Positions 33,347 through 44,634 of a DNA stretch of 64,000 nt are shown piece after piece. Positions within the stretch are counted from its first letter, which is position 1, and each line of letters starts with the position of its first letter. The notes under the pieces are model-generated. The model made no database searches. It saw only the letters and a program-made list of their open reading frames with translations, and was not told where the DNA came from. The stretch is from positions 21,622,568 through 21,686,567 of the forward strand of contig CM033400.1 of NCBI GenBank assembly GCA_019426215.1. Direction: 5' to 3'. Position numbers and translations under genes: made by a program. Source of the stretch: Buddleja alternifolia. Taxonomy: Eukaryota > Streptophyta > Magnoliopsida > Lamiales > Scrophulariaceae.

Positions 33347-34501
33347 TCACGGTGGATTGTAAGGAGCAATGCCAACTTTGTAGGGACGAGTTTTCTTATG
33401 CTTTTTCCAATTGCGTAATGGCATATCCCCTCCAATCTTTATCATAAAACCTGGAATAATAAAAAGTGAGCACAAATTCTCTTCTATAAATATGTAATTG
33501 AAATGCAAAGAGTAAAGTGTAAATTCTAGAGGAGGGGGATCATCAATTGATGGATACAATTGGTGTGTGACTGTCTCAAACTCCCCTAGTCTTGTCGTTG
33601 GCAACCTCAATGGTGAAATCTCCAAGTGATTTATATACCCTATGATTTTGTCATTCTCATCCGTAGTATCACTTGATTTCATGGTGTATGTCTCGGATGA
33701 ATCATTGAAGTTACATACTTTGACTTGACCATCTTCCACTATATCCCTCCGGTGATTGATGGATTCTCTTAAGAATTCAAGGGATATGATGGTAGGTGGC
33801 ATTGGGTTCTTGAAGATTTCTAATGTTCTTTCTTGGCCATGTCGTGAAATGGATTTAAAAATCTCTTTCTTCATTCGTATATGCTCAGTTGTTTTTGCCT
33901 CTATTTTAACACACATGGATTCGGGAGGTGGTTCTTCTTTAGTGATAGGATGTAGACATTGTAGTTCTAAATCAAAACCTTGTTCAACTTCTATATTGAG
34001 GGATGCCTCATTCTCTTTGGTGCTACTCTCCATGGTGCAAGGCACTCTCTCCTTCCATAAGTTGATTGCTTCATTTACTAATCTTGCCACTTCCTTTCTA
34101 TGAGCTTCTGACTCCTTTCTTCGAGCTTCTGACTCCTCAAAACTTGCTTCTGCCTCCTTTATGCTAGCTTGTACCCATACACTAAATTCATTCCCCAAGG
34201 CCTCAATTTTAAACCTCGTCTCTAGCTCTTGTTGATGAAAACTATCATGTTGTTGGTAAGGAAGGCCACCGGCATGGTCAAACCCCGATGAGAGTATCAT
34301 TGCATCATTGTTGTAACTCCATGTTGAGCTTGGATGATTTATCCAACCGGGATGTATCATGTTATTTTGACATGTTGAGCTTGGGTGATTTATCCAACCG
34401 GGATGGTAGGAGGGCTCATAGGATTCCATTTGCATTGAGCTTGATGTGGTGATTGATGAATCCATATCCTGACATGGCCATTGAAAGTTATAAGCACTCA
34501 T
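33347..34501 (-). CDS. LARD1 protein: fused remnant of gag C-terminus and PR-RT linker (384 aa)
   Basis: Intact ORF, the only one in LARD1. Residues 33-43 and 50-60 are two copies of HPGWINHPSST, the counterpart of SGWRNHPNFSW that follows the zinc knuckle in G2 gag. Residues 110-155 are Glu/Arg/Lys-rich and probably coiled coil (EAEASFEESEARRKESEAHR). About residues 225-253 carry the block TLEIFKNPMPPTIISLEFLR. Near residue 320, YPSIDDPPPLEF and LHFNYIFIEENL match the PR-RT linker of G1 (CPSIEEPPSLEL, LPSHLKYVYLNDD). So the ORF looks like gag tail joined to linker, with protease lost before it and RT onward lost after it. It carries no known catalytic motif. Conservation with LARD2 suggests a selected role, perhaps RNA binding, but this is inference. 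Confidence 0.75.
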   Translation of the reverse strand: MSAYNFQWPCQDMDSSITTSSSMQMESYEPSYHPGWINHPSSTCQNNMIHPGWINHPSSTWSYNNDAMILSSGFDHAGGLPYQQHDSFHQQELETRFKIEALGNEFSVWVQASIKEAEASFEESEARRKESEAHRKEVARLVNEAINLWKERVPCTMESSTKENEASLNIEVEQGFDLELQCLHPITKEEPPPESMCVKIEAKTTEHIRMKKEIFKSISRHGQERTLEIFKNPMPPTIISLEFLRESINHRRDIVEDGQVKVCNFNDSSETYTMKSSDTTDENDKIIGYINHLEISPLRLPTTRLGEFETVTHQLYPSIDDPPPLEFTLYSLHFNYIFIEENLCSLFIIPGFMIKIGGDMPLRNWKKHKKTRPYKVGIAPYNPP

Positions 34502-34589
34502 ATCTTCAAAAATTAAAAATAAACAAAATTAGAAGAAAATGACCTAATCTCAGAATGAATAAGAGAATCTCGATATTAGATACCATAGT

Positions 34590-34608
34590 TGTCCCCGGCA
34601 ACGGCGCT
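34590..34608 (-). other. LARD1 primer-binding site
   Basis: Minus strand TAGCGCCGTTGCCGGGGAC, just inside the 5' LTR end ...GTGTCA; close to the tRNA-Asp complement TGGCGCCGTTGCCGGGGA. Confidence 0.8.
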
Positions 34609-34615
34609 AAAAACA

Positions 34616-36206
34616 TGACACGACAAAATCCTAGCAAGAGAACTAGGTCGCGTAAGTAGTAAATTGGATTTCTAAGTCCGGGGTTATCATATCCGCAGGG
34701 ACAACTATAATCTAAGTACCGAGACTACTATATTACTCAATTCTAAGTTAAATCGGTCGATAAAAGGTTGATTAACTAATTAATAAATACTAGAAAATAA
34801 ACTAAGGCAACGTCACACCAAATAAAGGGAGGAATCAATAGAGAGAAACGATCAAGGCACATGGTTCAACCAATTATGCATTTCGATTGTGATTTAGGTT
34901 CTATTGGATTATTAGATTGATTTAGCTAAGGTGAAATTCCCTAACGTACGTACCACCCAATCTCTTGGCATAGCAACCCTACCCTTGGTAACGATTTCCT
35001 ATATATCTCTATATGAAAACCCGATTAACGAGGATGCATTTAAGGTCTAGGAATTCCCCACGTGAATGAAAAGCCACCTAAAGAAACCGAGTCTATCTCT
35101 AGTCGGTTTAACTATAGGGTATTCAATGTTTATATCTTCCCTAGGTTATTATCTCTCGATCTCTAACCTAGGCATTTTATCAAACACTTGGTGATCAAGC
35201 AAATGTAGCATTGAGATCAAATATTGAATACATAGCTAAAACCAAAATTAATCCAATAAACACCAACAAATCAACAATCAAAATAACATAAATGGCCTAT
35301 CCATGGCCTCAATCAAACAAATTTAGCTCATATTCATGTCAAAAGTGCAAATATAAATCATATAAGTCATAGGAGATTTGAACAAATTCAAGAAACAAAT
35401 ATGTAAAAACTCCCTAATTCTTGTAGAGATGTGGATTCCTTGTTGAATTCTCCATGTTTTAACCTTCAATCTTCTCTTCTAAGCTCCCTCTCTCTCTATT
35501 TTCGTATGGTTGCTGATATCCAAGGTGAGTTTGGGTAAAAAATGGCTAAAAGGGGTATTTATAGACCAACCCGCTGTCTCGAACGCCGCGGCGTTGGGTG
35601 TCGAACGCCGCAGCGTTCAACATTCTGCTCCTGAACGCCGCGGCGTTGGTGATGAACGCCGCGGTGTTCCCCTGCTGCTCCGGCCAGTTTTGGTAAATTT
35701 CGCATAACTTTCTCTACCGATGTCCTAATACACTGATTCAAGATGCTGTAGAATTCTAAAACAAATATCTACAACTCTCAAGAAGACACTGGGGGCCTAA
35801 ATCAAATGTTAAAGATGACAAAATCGTCTCACAAGTCACTGAATGAGAAAACGCCATCGTAAGACGTCTCTTCCGATGACGTTTTCACCTCCTTCCCTAC
35901 ATATCTGATCTTTGTCTTCAAAATAAGAAATGTACCTTTGCCTCTTATCTTTCCATTGGTATAAGAAGTGTGTAATTTGGACTTGGGTAGAGAAATCTAT
36001 TCCATAAACTCTAGCACTGCGCACACAGTTTGTATCTTTATGCATGATTTATCTTCAATCCTTGTTCTTTTCCTCCAAATGTTATGTTATTCTATAAAAT
36101 ATGAGAAAACAAGGGTCAAAGCATCATATGTGATCAAATTATCAAGGAAACAATCAAAACTAAGTCTATAAATGGGGGAAAACTAGTGTAAATATAACAT
36201 ATATCA
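34616..36206 (-). repeat. LARD1 5' LTR (1,591 bp)
   Basis: Matches 30199-31765. Four copies of the AACGCCGCGGCGTT-type word at 35579-35670, one more than in the other LTR because of a 24-bp duplication or deletion. Confidence 0.95.
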
Positions 36207-36211
36207 TCCAT
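36207..36211. repeat. Target site duplication of LARD1, right
   Basis: TCCAT, matching 30194-30198. Confidence 0.95.
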
Positions 36212-39073
36212 CTAGATGTTGAGATGACAGAAGTTATGGTCATTGCCAAAGATGTTGCTGCAGATGCTGCTACACTTGAAGTAGAGCAACCTGCTCCTCA
36301 AATGATTCCAGAGTCAATTAGTGTTCCGGCTATAACAGAGGCACGCTCAGAAGGTCAGAGCGTTGCTAAAGATGTTACAAAGCTAAGGCACTTCTTCAAG
36401 CTGGACCTACTGAAGACGATTGATCATTCAATCAATTTTATGCCTCCAGCGCTCGAAGAAGACTTCATTCTGGCTAGATACAATGAAGAAAGATACATTA
36501 ATGCTGAGAATGAGGTAGCCTCGCTAATTGACATCGATAATCAGATCAGAGATATAGTGTTCCACACCGAGCTGACAGAAATTGAGAGGAAGTACTATTT
36601 GGCCCTTCAACTTGGTAAATCTCTTGGTCAGATACCATCTTCTCTTATTCTTCAACAAGACAGACAAGGCGGAAGAACTCCTAGGTGTGATGTGGATCTC
36701 GCCTACTACTTAGATTATGGGCACAGTAAGTCTACTGGTTTTGCTCTGAGGGACTACAACATCAGAGTAAATGATCCTTTTCGCCCAGAGTTTCTCAACC
36801 CTTCAGAGGAAGTTTTGAACAGAGAAGGTTACACACATTATCCTCTTATAGCAAACAGTGATGAGAACAAGAATTCTGTCAATCCTCTTCGACTATGGAA
36901 GAATAAAGGAATTCATGTTGGTGAGCGTCTGGAATCTTTAATGGATTTGATCCAGACTGAAGCTGATGCATATTTCGATAACGTCTGGAATGCTAACTAT
37001 CATACTGATAGATATCGCTTTGAGTCTATCAGAGATATTCATCATGAAGGCATTTGAGCTATGGTTAATGCTAGCACAGATTACTGTATGGCCGAAGTCA
37101 ACTGGGTTGAAGCGTATGTGGGTCATAGATATACGTTCACAGAATTAGTTCAAGTTCCCCATCTATTTGGCATAGGCATGCATGACAAGAAGCGTCAGTT
37201 TGCCAGGTATTGTTTTAAGAAGCATAAACTGAGATTTGGACCTGTTCTCAAGCTCCCACTAATTTGACATCAAATTGAGCAGTGTTTGCGTCAAGAGCTT
37301 CACAAACTATCCATCACTCCTCTTCACTTCAACGCTAATACATCAACCAGTGGCAGTACTACAATATCGTGCTTGAATTTTGCTCTAAGCCACTGCGATG
37401 ACAACTTCAACATGATGGTGAAGATTTTGTCTCCCGTATCTCTTTTCGACAGAATCTTCACTGCAAATCTCAAAAACTGAAATGGTTCCATAATCTACCC
37501 CTTTCGAGGATATCCCTTGCTCCCGTCTATTCGCAAAGAGGTACTCAGTCACTATGAGTTTGTCCTCTCATTGCTGGAAAGAAATCAGGGATTGGCTCAA
37601 GCTATCTATCCTTATCTGGAAGAGTACTCTAATTCGTATGTTCTTGAATCTCAACGTCTTCAAAGTCTTCCAACAAACAGGTTGATTGGATTTTCCAGGA
37701 ATTACTACCCAGATGCGATTTGCTCTATCTGCCAAGTGTTGTCCAAAATCTTTCCAAATCATGTGTTGGATATCATTGGTCCAATGTACATCAGGGCCAT
37801 AGATAGTCCTCTGCGCACATTCATTCAAGGGACCTGGATCTCTCGTTCCAAGCTGACTCAACTACTGGAAGCTGCTTCAGATTCTCATGCTACTCTCGCT
37901 TCGTGGAACTTCCAATTTGATGACTTTCGTCAAGTGGAGTCAGTAATTGAGGAAGTGCTTGCTAAGTTAGTTGAAGCGTCTGCACCCTCCGAAATTGAAA
38001 ATATTCCAGCATCTGTTGACGAACCCATTCAAGTGTCTCAACCAGAGGATACTCTTGACGCTCCTGAACTTGTTATTGCTGTACTGAGGATCTTCAAACT
38101 GATGTACGAGGTAAAATTTTTTATCCTACATATCAAGCTCCCCTTGACTCACTCAAGCATACATCCAGATTCAAGCGATCGAATCCTCAAGCGGCTCTAT
38201 CGGATGTGGGTCAGGTGTTTGGATCTTTGCTGAAATTTGTCTTAGAGGAAATGAGCAATCAAGCTACTCAGAATGAAGAATCACTCCACTGGATTAAGAC
38301 AGATCTGGCAAAGATTGAGTCTCAAATCATGAACGCTCAAATAGATCACATGAAAGGTTCTGCGCAAGCGGCTGTGGATGAGTGTCGTAGAGACTTTCAA
38401 GAGATGAATGATGCTACCAACGCTAAGCTTCTAGTAATGCACGAATACTTCGATAAGCATTTTAATGATGTTATAGCTTCATTGTCTCAGATTGCCTCTC
38501 GAGTTTGCCTCCTCACAGAACATTTTCTGAAGGCTGATGATGGCAATAAGGGGGAAGAGAAAAGAACAGGAGAAAAGAAAAGAGCCTCTAGTTCAAGAGC
38601 TCAAGATCCTCCTCCTCCGCCGAAGCGTTTTATCTACTCTCTCTACGTCATGACTCCGATCTTGGGTACCTGATTATGGAGTAAGTGATTTTGCTAGAGC
38701 GCCTAGTGGAACGCTAAGAGAACCTCCACTAGCACTATATCCAAATCTACCAATACCTTCTAGAGCACGCCTTGAACAGTTTGACGTTCCTCTTCAAAGA
38801 GCATTTATTCCAGAACCTACAGATCCAAGAATCTTAGCTGAAGAGAGACATCTGACTGACTTCAACCGAGCTTTCCGAATTTGCTTAAGGTATATGGGTA
38901 TTGACCCGACTGAATGGGAAAGATACTTTGTAGCTTTCAAGAAGAGACAAAGGGAAGAAAATATGCTTATAATCAACAAAGATCATGAAGCCATGATAAC
39001 TTTGGAAGATAGCTTAACTGAAGCTATTCGAGCTGAAATGCCTAAGCATTACATAGTTAGACCAAGTCGTTAA
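36212..39073 (+). pseudogene. B ORF3, C-terminal part
   Basis: Continues ORF3 after LARD1. Readable across breaks at 37055-37057 (TGA), 37265-37267 (TGA), 37478-37480 (TGA), a frameshift near 38085, and another near 38190. Conserved blocks shared with A: HFFKLDLLKTIDHSINFMPP, DLAYYLDYGHSKSTGFALRD, LFGIGMHDKKRQFARYC, VKILSPVSLFDRIFTANL, FPNHVLDIIGPM, SLHWIKTDLAKIESQ, then coiled coil, the lysine-rich DDGNKGEEKR region, and the end MPKHYIVRPSR. Stops here are at different sites from those in A, so the two copies decayed independently. Confidence 0.8.
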
Positions 39074-39289
39074 GATTTCTTGATTTGCATTATCTATATT
39101 CTTGTCTCTTATGTAACTTTTTGTTTAGTTGTAAAATGCTTGTAATCATTGCCATATATAAAATGCATTATTCAACTAAAACAACTCGTTGAAGCGTAAC
39201 TAACTTTAACTAACCTTATCTAACCAAAGCTAACTTTTATTTTGGCTGTTTAACTCTTGAACTATAAAAGAGTAAGTATTGCTATCATC

Positions 39290-39303
39290 AAAAAGGGGGA
39301 AAT
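39290..39303 (+). other. B polypurine tract
   Basis: AAAAAGGGGGAAAT before the 3' LTR, identical to A. Confidence 0.88.
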
Positions 39304-40874
39304 TGTTAGGAATTTCATGTTAGATGTTTTGATGATGACAATTAGGAGTTTATGTTAGACCCCAAAATATGCAAGTTTGATTTTAATAGAAATCATGTAT
39401 AGGTTTTGAAGCATTAGATTTGTAAAAGGCTTTACAGGCTTCGTTCTGTTTTATTCTAGATTGTTAGGTTAAGAAGTCTTAGACTAAGCGTCTGATGAAT
39501 TCTGAGTGAGCTTGTCAGTAGTTAAGTTTGAAGACTCAAGTGCCTGAAGTCTGAATGAAGATGAAGTTTCCAAGCGTCTAAATATCCAGGTATACCAAGC
39601 GTTACCTTTTTAGGCGGAAGCAAATTCAAGAATGGATAAGCGTTTATCAATGATGGATTCCACCTGAATTTATTTCCAAGTCCAAAAGGAGTTTAAGGCA
39701 AATATTCTCGGTGCATTAAATGCCAAGGGGTATTTAATTTAAATACATTAAATGCTGATAAGAGCATTAAATGTGATAAGCACTTTCAGACGTACAGAGA
39801 AGCCATCCTATTGGACCGTGAACTTTTCACAGACTGCAGCACTAACTTTTGTGCAGCAGATTTTCAGGAAAAAGGACAAAAGTTGTTCACTCGTGGAAGT
39901 GAGAAACACGCGCCTGTGTATGTGTTAAACGGACACTTTTTTCAAGAATGTATATAAATAGGACTTCAACAACAAGCCAAAAACATCGATCAATTCCAAG
40001 CCAAATTGCTGTTGCATTGAAGTCTCGTTCCTTAAACTCTCAGAAAAGCCAGAATATTCAATCAAACATTCTTCTTGCTTTTCTTCAAATTCCTAAGACA
40101 GTCAACCGATATCTCAAACATTCTTTTCGAGGAAATCCACACTACTATTGAGATATTCACAAGTTGTTTGAACTTCATCAAAATCAAACAAACCGTTTAG
40201 AAAAACCCCATCCAAACCTCGCAATCTGTGTGAAGTCGAAGTTGGATACTTGCATTATTTCTGGGTGAAAGAAGCAAGGGGATAAAAGTGATTTGGAGCA
40301 GAAATCTGTGTAATCAAGGAGCTCAAATCATCAACATCCATCTCTCCCTAATTTGTAGAAGTTTCTGTGTGATTCTTTGAGAACCATCTTAGTGGATTGC
40401 CTCCAAGTGTTCGAGGAGAAGAAGGACGTAGTTGGGATTACACCACTCAACGAACCTTACAAATATCTTGCTCTTTACTTTACATTCATTCTTCATTTCA
40501 TTATATCTTTGTATAAAACTGTTAAGTAAAACTCAAGAGAACACTAAGCAACTAAAACATTTTTCTTGTGACGCTAAAGCTTTCAAAAAGGACTCTAAAA
40601 TTATTCCGTTGTGCTAACGCTGATTAAAGAACTGAACGCTTAAACCTATTTGATTAAATTATTCTAATCTTAAAGTCTAAGGTAACTTTCTAAAACAGTC
40701 TTCATCAAACGCTTGGCCTAAGCATCTATATTTGAAGTAAACGCTTAGTGAAGCGTCTACATTTCAAGCGTCCAAAATATTTTAATACGAATTAATTTGT
40801 AGTCAAAAAGACTTCAGGGTCTATTCAACCCCTCGCCCCTTCTAGACCCTTTCGTATGTCACTTGGGACCAACA
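39304..40874 (+). repeat. B 3' LTR (1,571 bp)
   Basis: Starts TGTTAGGAATTTCATG, ends GGGACCAACA; same family as 17865-19543 and 44635-46216. TATA box at about 39953. It is complete at its start, unlike the 5' LTR. Confidence 0.9.
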
Positions 40875-41663
40875 CTATTTAATTAATTGGGTGTTTTTGA
40901 ATTGGACGTAATATAATTAATTATAGGGCTTGGCCCAAATCATTTAATTGGATTGACCAATTGTCAATTAATTAATTATTTGACTTCAATCCAAATTGAA
41001 AAATTTAATCTAAATATTTATCAAATATACAACCCTAAATAAATTTCGTTTCAACTTCTAAATTGGATTTAGTGAATAAATTTTAATTGGATTTAAATTT
41101 ATTCAAAAACCGTAAATTGGATTTAAGAAATTTAAATTAGATTTAATTTTATTCTAAATTAGATTTAGTTACTTTATTTAAATTGGATTTAAACTTGAAA
41201 ATTTTCAATTGAACTTAGAATTGTTCAAAGTCTTAAATTGGATTAATAACTCTTTCTCAAAGATGATATATATTAAATTGGATTTATTAAGTTAGATTTA
41301 AATATCGCTTTTCCTTTACATGATATTGCTATGTGTTTAGATTAAATTACCCATTAGACTATATTTGATGATAGTCAATCTTTAATTAGATTAAAGTATT
41401 CAAAATAAATTGGATTTATTTTGATGATATTAAATTGGATTTAATTGAAGAATAATATTGGATTTAATCAAGAGATTGAATTGGATTCAATCGTAGACTA
41501 AATTAGATTTAATCTTAGACTAAATTAGATTTAATCACACATTAAATTAGATTTAAAGGATAAATTCACATATGTGTTTTAAATTGTTTATGTGCTCCTT
41601 ACATATGTGATGGTGACACCATGTATGGACTTAGGGTTTTATTTTTGCTATCTTACCTGGGTT
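40875..41663 (+). other. C leader, part 2
   Basis: Very AT-rich, with AAATTGGATTTA-type words repeated over about 41040-41570 in degenerate tandem. No ORF. Ends with GTT, the target of the CACTA element. Confidence 0.6.
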
Positions 41664-41699
41664 CACTACAAGAAATATGGATATTAACTACGTAAGTAT

Positions 41700-41725
41700 C
41701 CACAATGGCTATTAAGCCATTGTGG
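41700..41725. repeat. CACTA left subterminal inverted repeat
   Basis: CCACAATGGCT, ATTA loop, then AGCCATTGTGG: perfect 11-bp arms, a likely transposase-binding subterminal motif. Confidence 0.8.
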
Positions 41726-42576
41726 AAAGAGCTAACATAGACGGCTAAGTAAGCTATTTACATAAGGCTAACTTCGACAACTGCTTGCCATTAGCCGTTT
41801 ACTTATCTAACATATCCAAATCAGCTCATGGGAGCTGTTGTGGATAGATTTTCCTGCTAAAAATAATTTACTCTTCCACAACAGCTTTGAGAAGCCGTCT
41901 AGGATATGTTTTTCTATTTTTTTTTCAATTTTTGAGTTTCTTTTATTAGTATTTTTATTGTTTTATCTCTTGTTGGCTTCCAATTGGTTTCTATTCAAGT
42001 TGAGAGACTCCAAGAACATTTTCAAACTACATACATCCACCATCGGTAAATTAGTACTTTGCAAACTTTACTCCACATAACATTTCTCTATTCAATTTCC
42101 GACTTTGCTGCCACCTCCGGCCGCTACTACATACATCCACCGAGGCTAAATCATCCACCGTTGGTCCCGACCACTCCGTATCATCCTCATCGTCGGCGAA
42201 GTGCGCGCCTTTGCTCTTCGACTTCGCCGAGGCGCCTCCGCCTTGAACAGCTCCTTCGGCAACAAAACCTTGAACAAACATCACAGTTCTATTTTCCCCC
42301 CACTTTTCTCAAGTTTCATTCAATTGCACTTAATCTGTATTCTAGGGCTTGAGAATCGATTGAGAATATCTTCTCCAATTCTAGGGCTTGAGAATCGATT
42401 GCTACTGCCTTTGATTTTGTATTGTTCCTCTCGGTCAATTTTCAATTTCTATTTTTCTTATTTTCGATTTCTATTGCTGTTCAAGCTATTTCTATGTATT
42501 TTCGATTATACGGAGGTAGAAGGTGTTTTTTTTGTGTTCAAGCCTAATGAAAATCAGCATCGTCATCTCTCTAGTT

Positions 42577-42579
42577 ACT

Positions 42580-42611
<32 letters not shown>

Positions 42612-42612
42612 T
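42577..42612 (+). repeat. (GCC)n trinucleotide run
   Basis: About eleven GCC units inside the CACTA element, in a GC-rich island unlike the AT-rich surroundings. Confidence 0.9.
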
Positions 42613-43534
42613 GCGTAGTTATCGATGCCTAATTGATATCTATGAGTCAATACGAGTTGTTTTTATGATTTTTTGTTTTCAACGGTTTGCTGTATAATAT
42701 TGTTTTTATATGTGAAAAATGGATTGTGGTGAAATGTGTGAGATTATACGAGCATGCGATAAGCATCTATTGTTAGATAAGAGTACATTATTATTGTTTT
42801 TTTCTCATTTTTTGGCTGAAATAAAACATGATTGTGCTTATCTGTGATGTTGATGCATTTTGATGTTATTTTTGACAGATTTGTTATATAATTGTGAGTA
42901 TTGTTTCAGTAATTATCAATTAAGAAGTGATTTAGGGGTGTGGAGCTGTAGATCTTGTAAGAGTTATTGCATTTGTTTAAGTAAGCAAGCCATAGGCTAA
43001 AGTTATTGGAAAGTGGCCTAGCATCAAAACTAACAAAATTGAAATCCTTTAGATTATCTCTTAAGCAGCTAGAGTTGCTTTATATCCAAGTTCTTAAAAT
43101 TTGATAACATATATACGATATCTATTAATGCAATGAAGTCGAAAGTTCTCCGGCTTAGTCTACTCTTTCTAGTTTGAATATTTGACATGTATGTTACTTG
43201 TATCTATTGGGTACGCCTTTTTTCCTCTAAAATATGTTTGATACTGTCTTTCTTTCTAATGGGCTTGACTTTTGACTTTGTTATGTTCTCACCTTTTAGT
43301 GTGTGTATTTGTTGATGAGGGTCAGTTCATTAGCTAAGATCTGATAAATAGAGTTGAATCTGTTTATTCTTGCTTATACATATGTGATTGTTCTGTTTTA
43401 GTACTTCAAGGATTAAGTCTATTTGTGTTCTAAATCATTTGTTGGATCTGTCTCTTCCTTTTAGTTTTGATGAATATGATGCTTAATTAGTCACAAACTT
43501 CATGGGTTTTGTTTGATTATGTTGATGGAATTCT

Positions 43535-43654
43535 GCAGCTGGTGATTGATTCTGTTTGTGGGAGATCTCTGTTGATTTGTGTGATAACCATTTTGCAGCT
43601 GGTGATCGATTTTGTTTATGGGAGATCTCTGTTGATTTGTGTGTTGTTATCAGC
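43535..43654 (+). repeat. 60-bp tandem duplication in CACTA
   Basis: Two copies starting GCAGCTGGTGAT(T/C)GATT at 43535 and 43595, both continuing GGGAGATCTCTGTTGATTTG. Confidence 0.8.
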
Positions 43655-44004
43655 CTGGAATTGTTGTGGATGAGATTCATGAAGATGTGATAGTGAATCG
43701 AGAGAACGAGGACGAAAACTCTACGTCTTTTTTTGTTTTCCCCCATCTAGTTTTATGATAAATTTTATTTTCTTTGGTTTTCCATTAGATATTTCGCTTT
43801 GTGATAGATTGTAATTTTTATGGTTTTCTGTTAGTTAAATAAAAAATAGTTTTTTCTTTACCCCTAATTTTCTACTGTTTGTGCGAAATGAATGAGTGAA
43901 ATTATTATCATTTTAGCTTTATTTAGTAATTTCTAGTTATATAGTTTTTCTAACTAAATTATATTAAAGAAAATTAAAAAAAGAAAACAAAGAAGACTTT
44001 GGCA

Positions 44005-44066
44005 ATGGCTAAACAGCCGTGGTGGATAAGTATATATACACTTATCCACCACGGCTGTTTAGCCAT
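44005..44066. repeat. CACTA right subterminal hairpin, 27-bp arms
   Basis: Left arm 44005-44031 begins ATGGCTAAACAGCCGTGG; right arm 44040-44066 is its exact reverse complement; 8-base AT loop. Contains the AGCC subterminal word. Confidence 0.9.
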
Positions 44067-44286
44067 ATATAAAGAGGAGTCTCTTCTATGACACTAAAGT
44101 CGTTGGGATAAGAGTTGCAAATACTTCCGCAATGGCTTTTAGCCGTTGCGAAAGTATTAGCAACCTTAGCAAGTACAACTGCTAATAAGGCGTTGCAAAG
44201 TGGTTGCGGATGACTATTAGCAATGCCCGTTGATTAAAGGCAACCGATTTTAGCCATTGTAAAAAATCCTTTCTCTTGTAGTGGTT

Positions 44287-44629
44287 GTATTGGGCCGGTT
44301 TTGAACCCCCCGCTTTGTATCTTCAATTCATAGAGTTTTGTATAGGTTATTTTTATGTAATTGTTTTAGAGATAGGCCCAAATGGCGGTTCATGTCGACA
44401 CGTGAAGTCTTGGAGAATCAAGAAGATTAAATCTTTGTATAGGGCCCAACCCTTGTAATAGATAGGACCCTTCCCCAATCACTCATTGGCTCGAGATGAT
44501 CTAGATAGTCCATACATGTGTGTGTTGTTAGAATTACTAGGCTTATTCTGATGCATTTCCAATTATTGTGCGATAAAGAAATTAAGGTGCAAAGTGAAAC
44601 CAACTTAATAACATTATTGAATGTTATAA
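44287..44629 (+). other. C leader, part 3
   Basis: Non-coding, between the CACTA element and the solo LTR. Nothing further is recognised. Confidence 0.5.
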
Positions 44630-44634
44630 TTCTC

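Larger units (their letters stand above)
30199..36206 (-). mobile_element. Complete non-autonomous gypsy derivative LARD1
   Basis: A full insertion of 6,008 bp with two LTRs beginning TG and ending CA, flanked by the 5-bp target duplication TCCAT (30194-30198 and 36207-36211). On the minus strand: 5' LTR (36206-34616), tRNA-Asp-like primer site, one 384-codon ORF, non-coding region, polypurine tract, 3' LTR (31765-30199). No protease, RT or integrase. The LTRs are nearly identical apart from one 24-bp indel and scattered substitutions, which makes this one of the youngest insertions here. Confidence 0.95.
20910..40874 (+). mobile_element. Sirevirus-like copia element B, interrupted by LARD1
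   Basis: Both LTRs, primer site, gag, protease, integrase, RT, RNase H, ORF3, and polypurine tract are all present, so this copy shows the full layout of the family (about 13.9 kb without LARD1). Every frame is damaged. The first 40 or so bases of the 5' LTR are deleted, and no target duplication is seen (left ...CCAACAC, right CTATT...). It sits in the leader of element C. Confidence 0.9.
41664..44283. mobile_element. Non-autonomous CACTA (En/Spm) transposon, 2,620 bp
   Basis: Begins CACTACAAGAAAT and ends TTTCTCTTGTAGTG, the inverted ends typical of the superfamily, with the 3-bp target duplication GTT on both sides (41661-41663, 44284-44286). Both ends carry subterminal repeats of AGCCATTGTGG/CCACAATGGCT type (41700-41725 and 44005-44260). 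No transposase ORF is seen. The middle has a GC-rich patch (42100-42250), a (GCC)n run (42577-42610), and a 60-bp tandem duplication (43535-43654), possibly captured host exon and UTR sequence. Confidence 0.92.

Noticed and set aside
42201..42632. 143-codon ORF in the CACTA element as a gene
   Set aside because: The end is a GCC run and the rest has no motif; at best a captured fragment.
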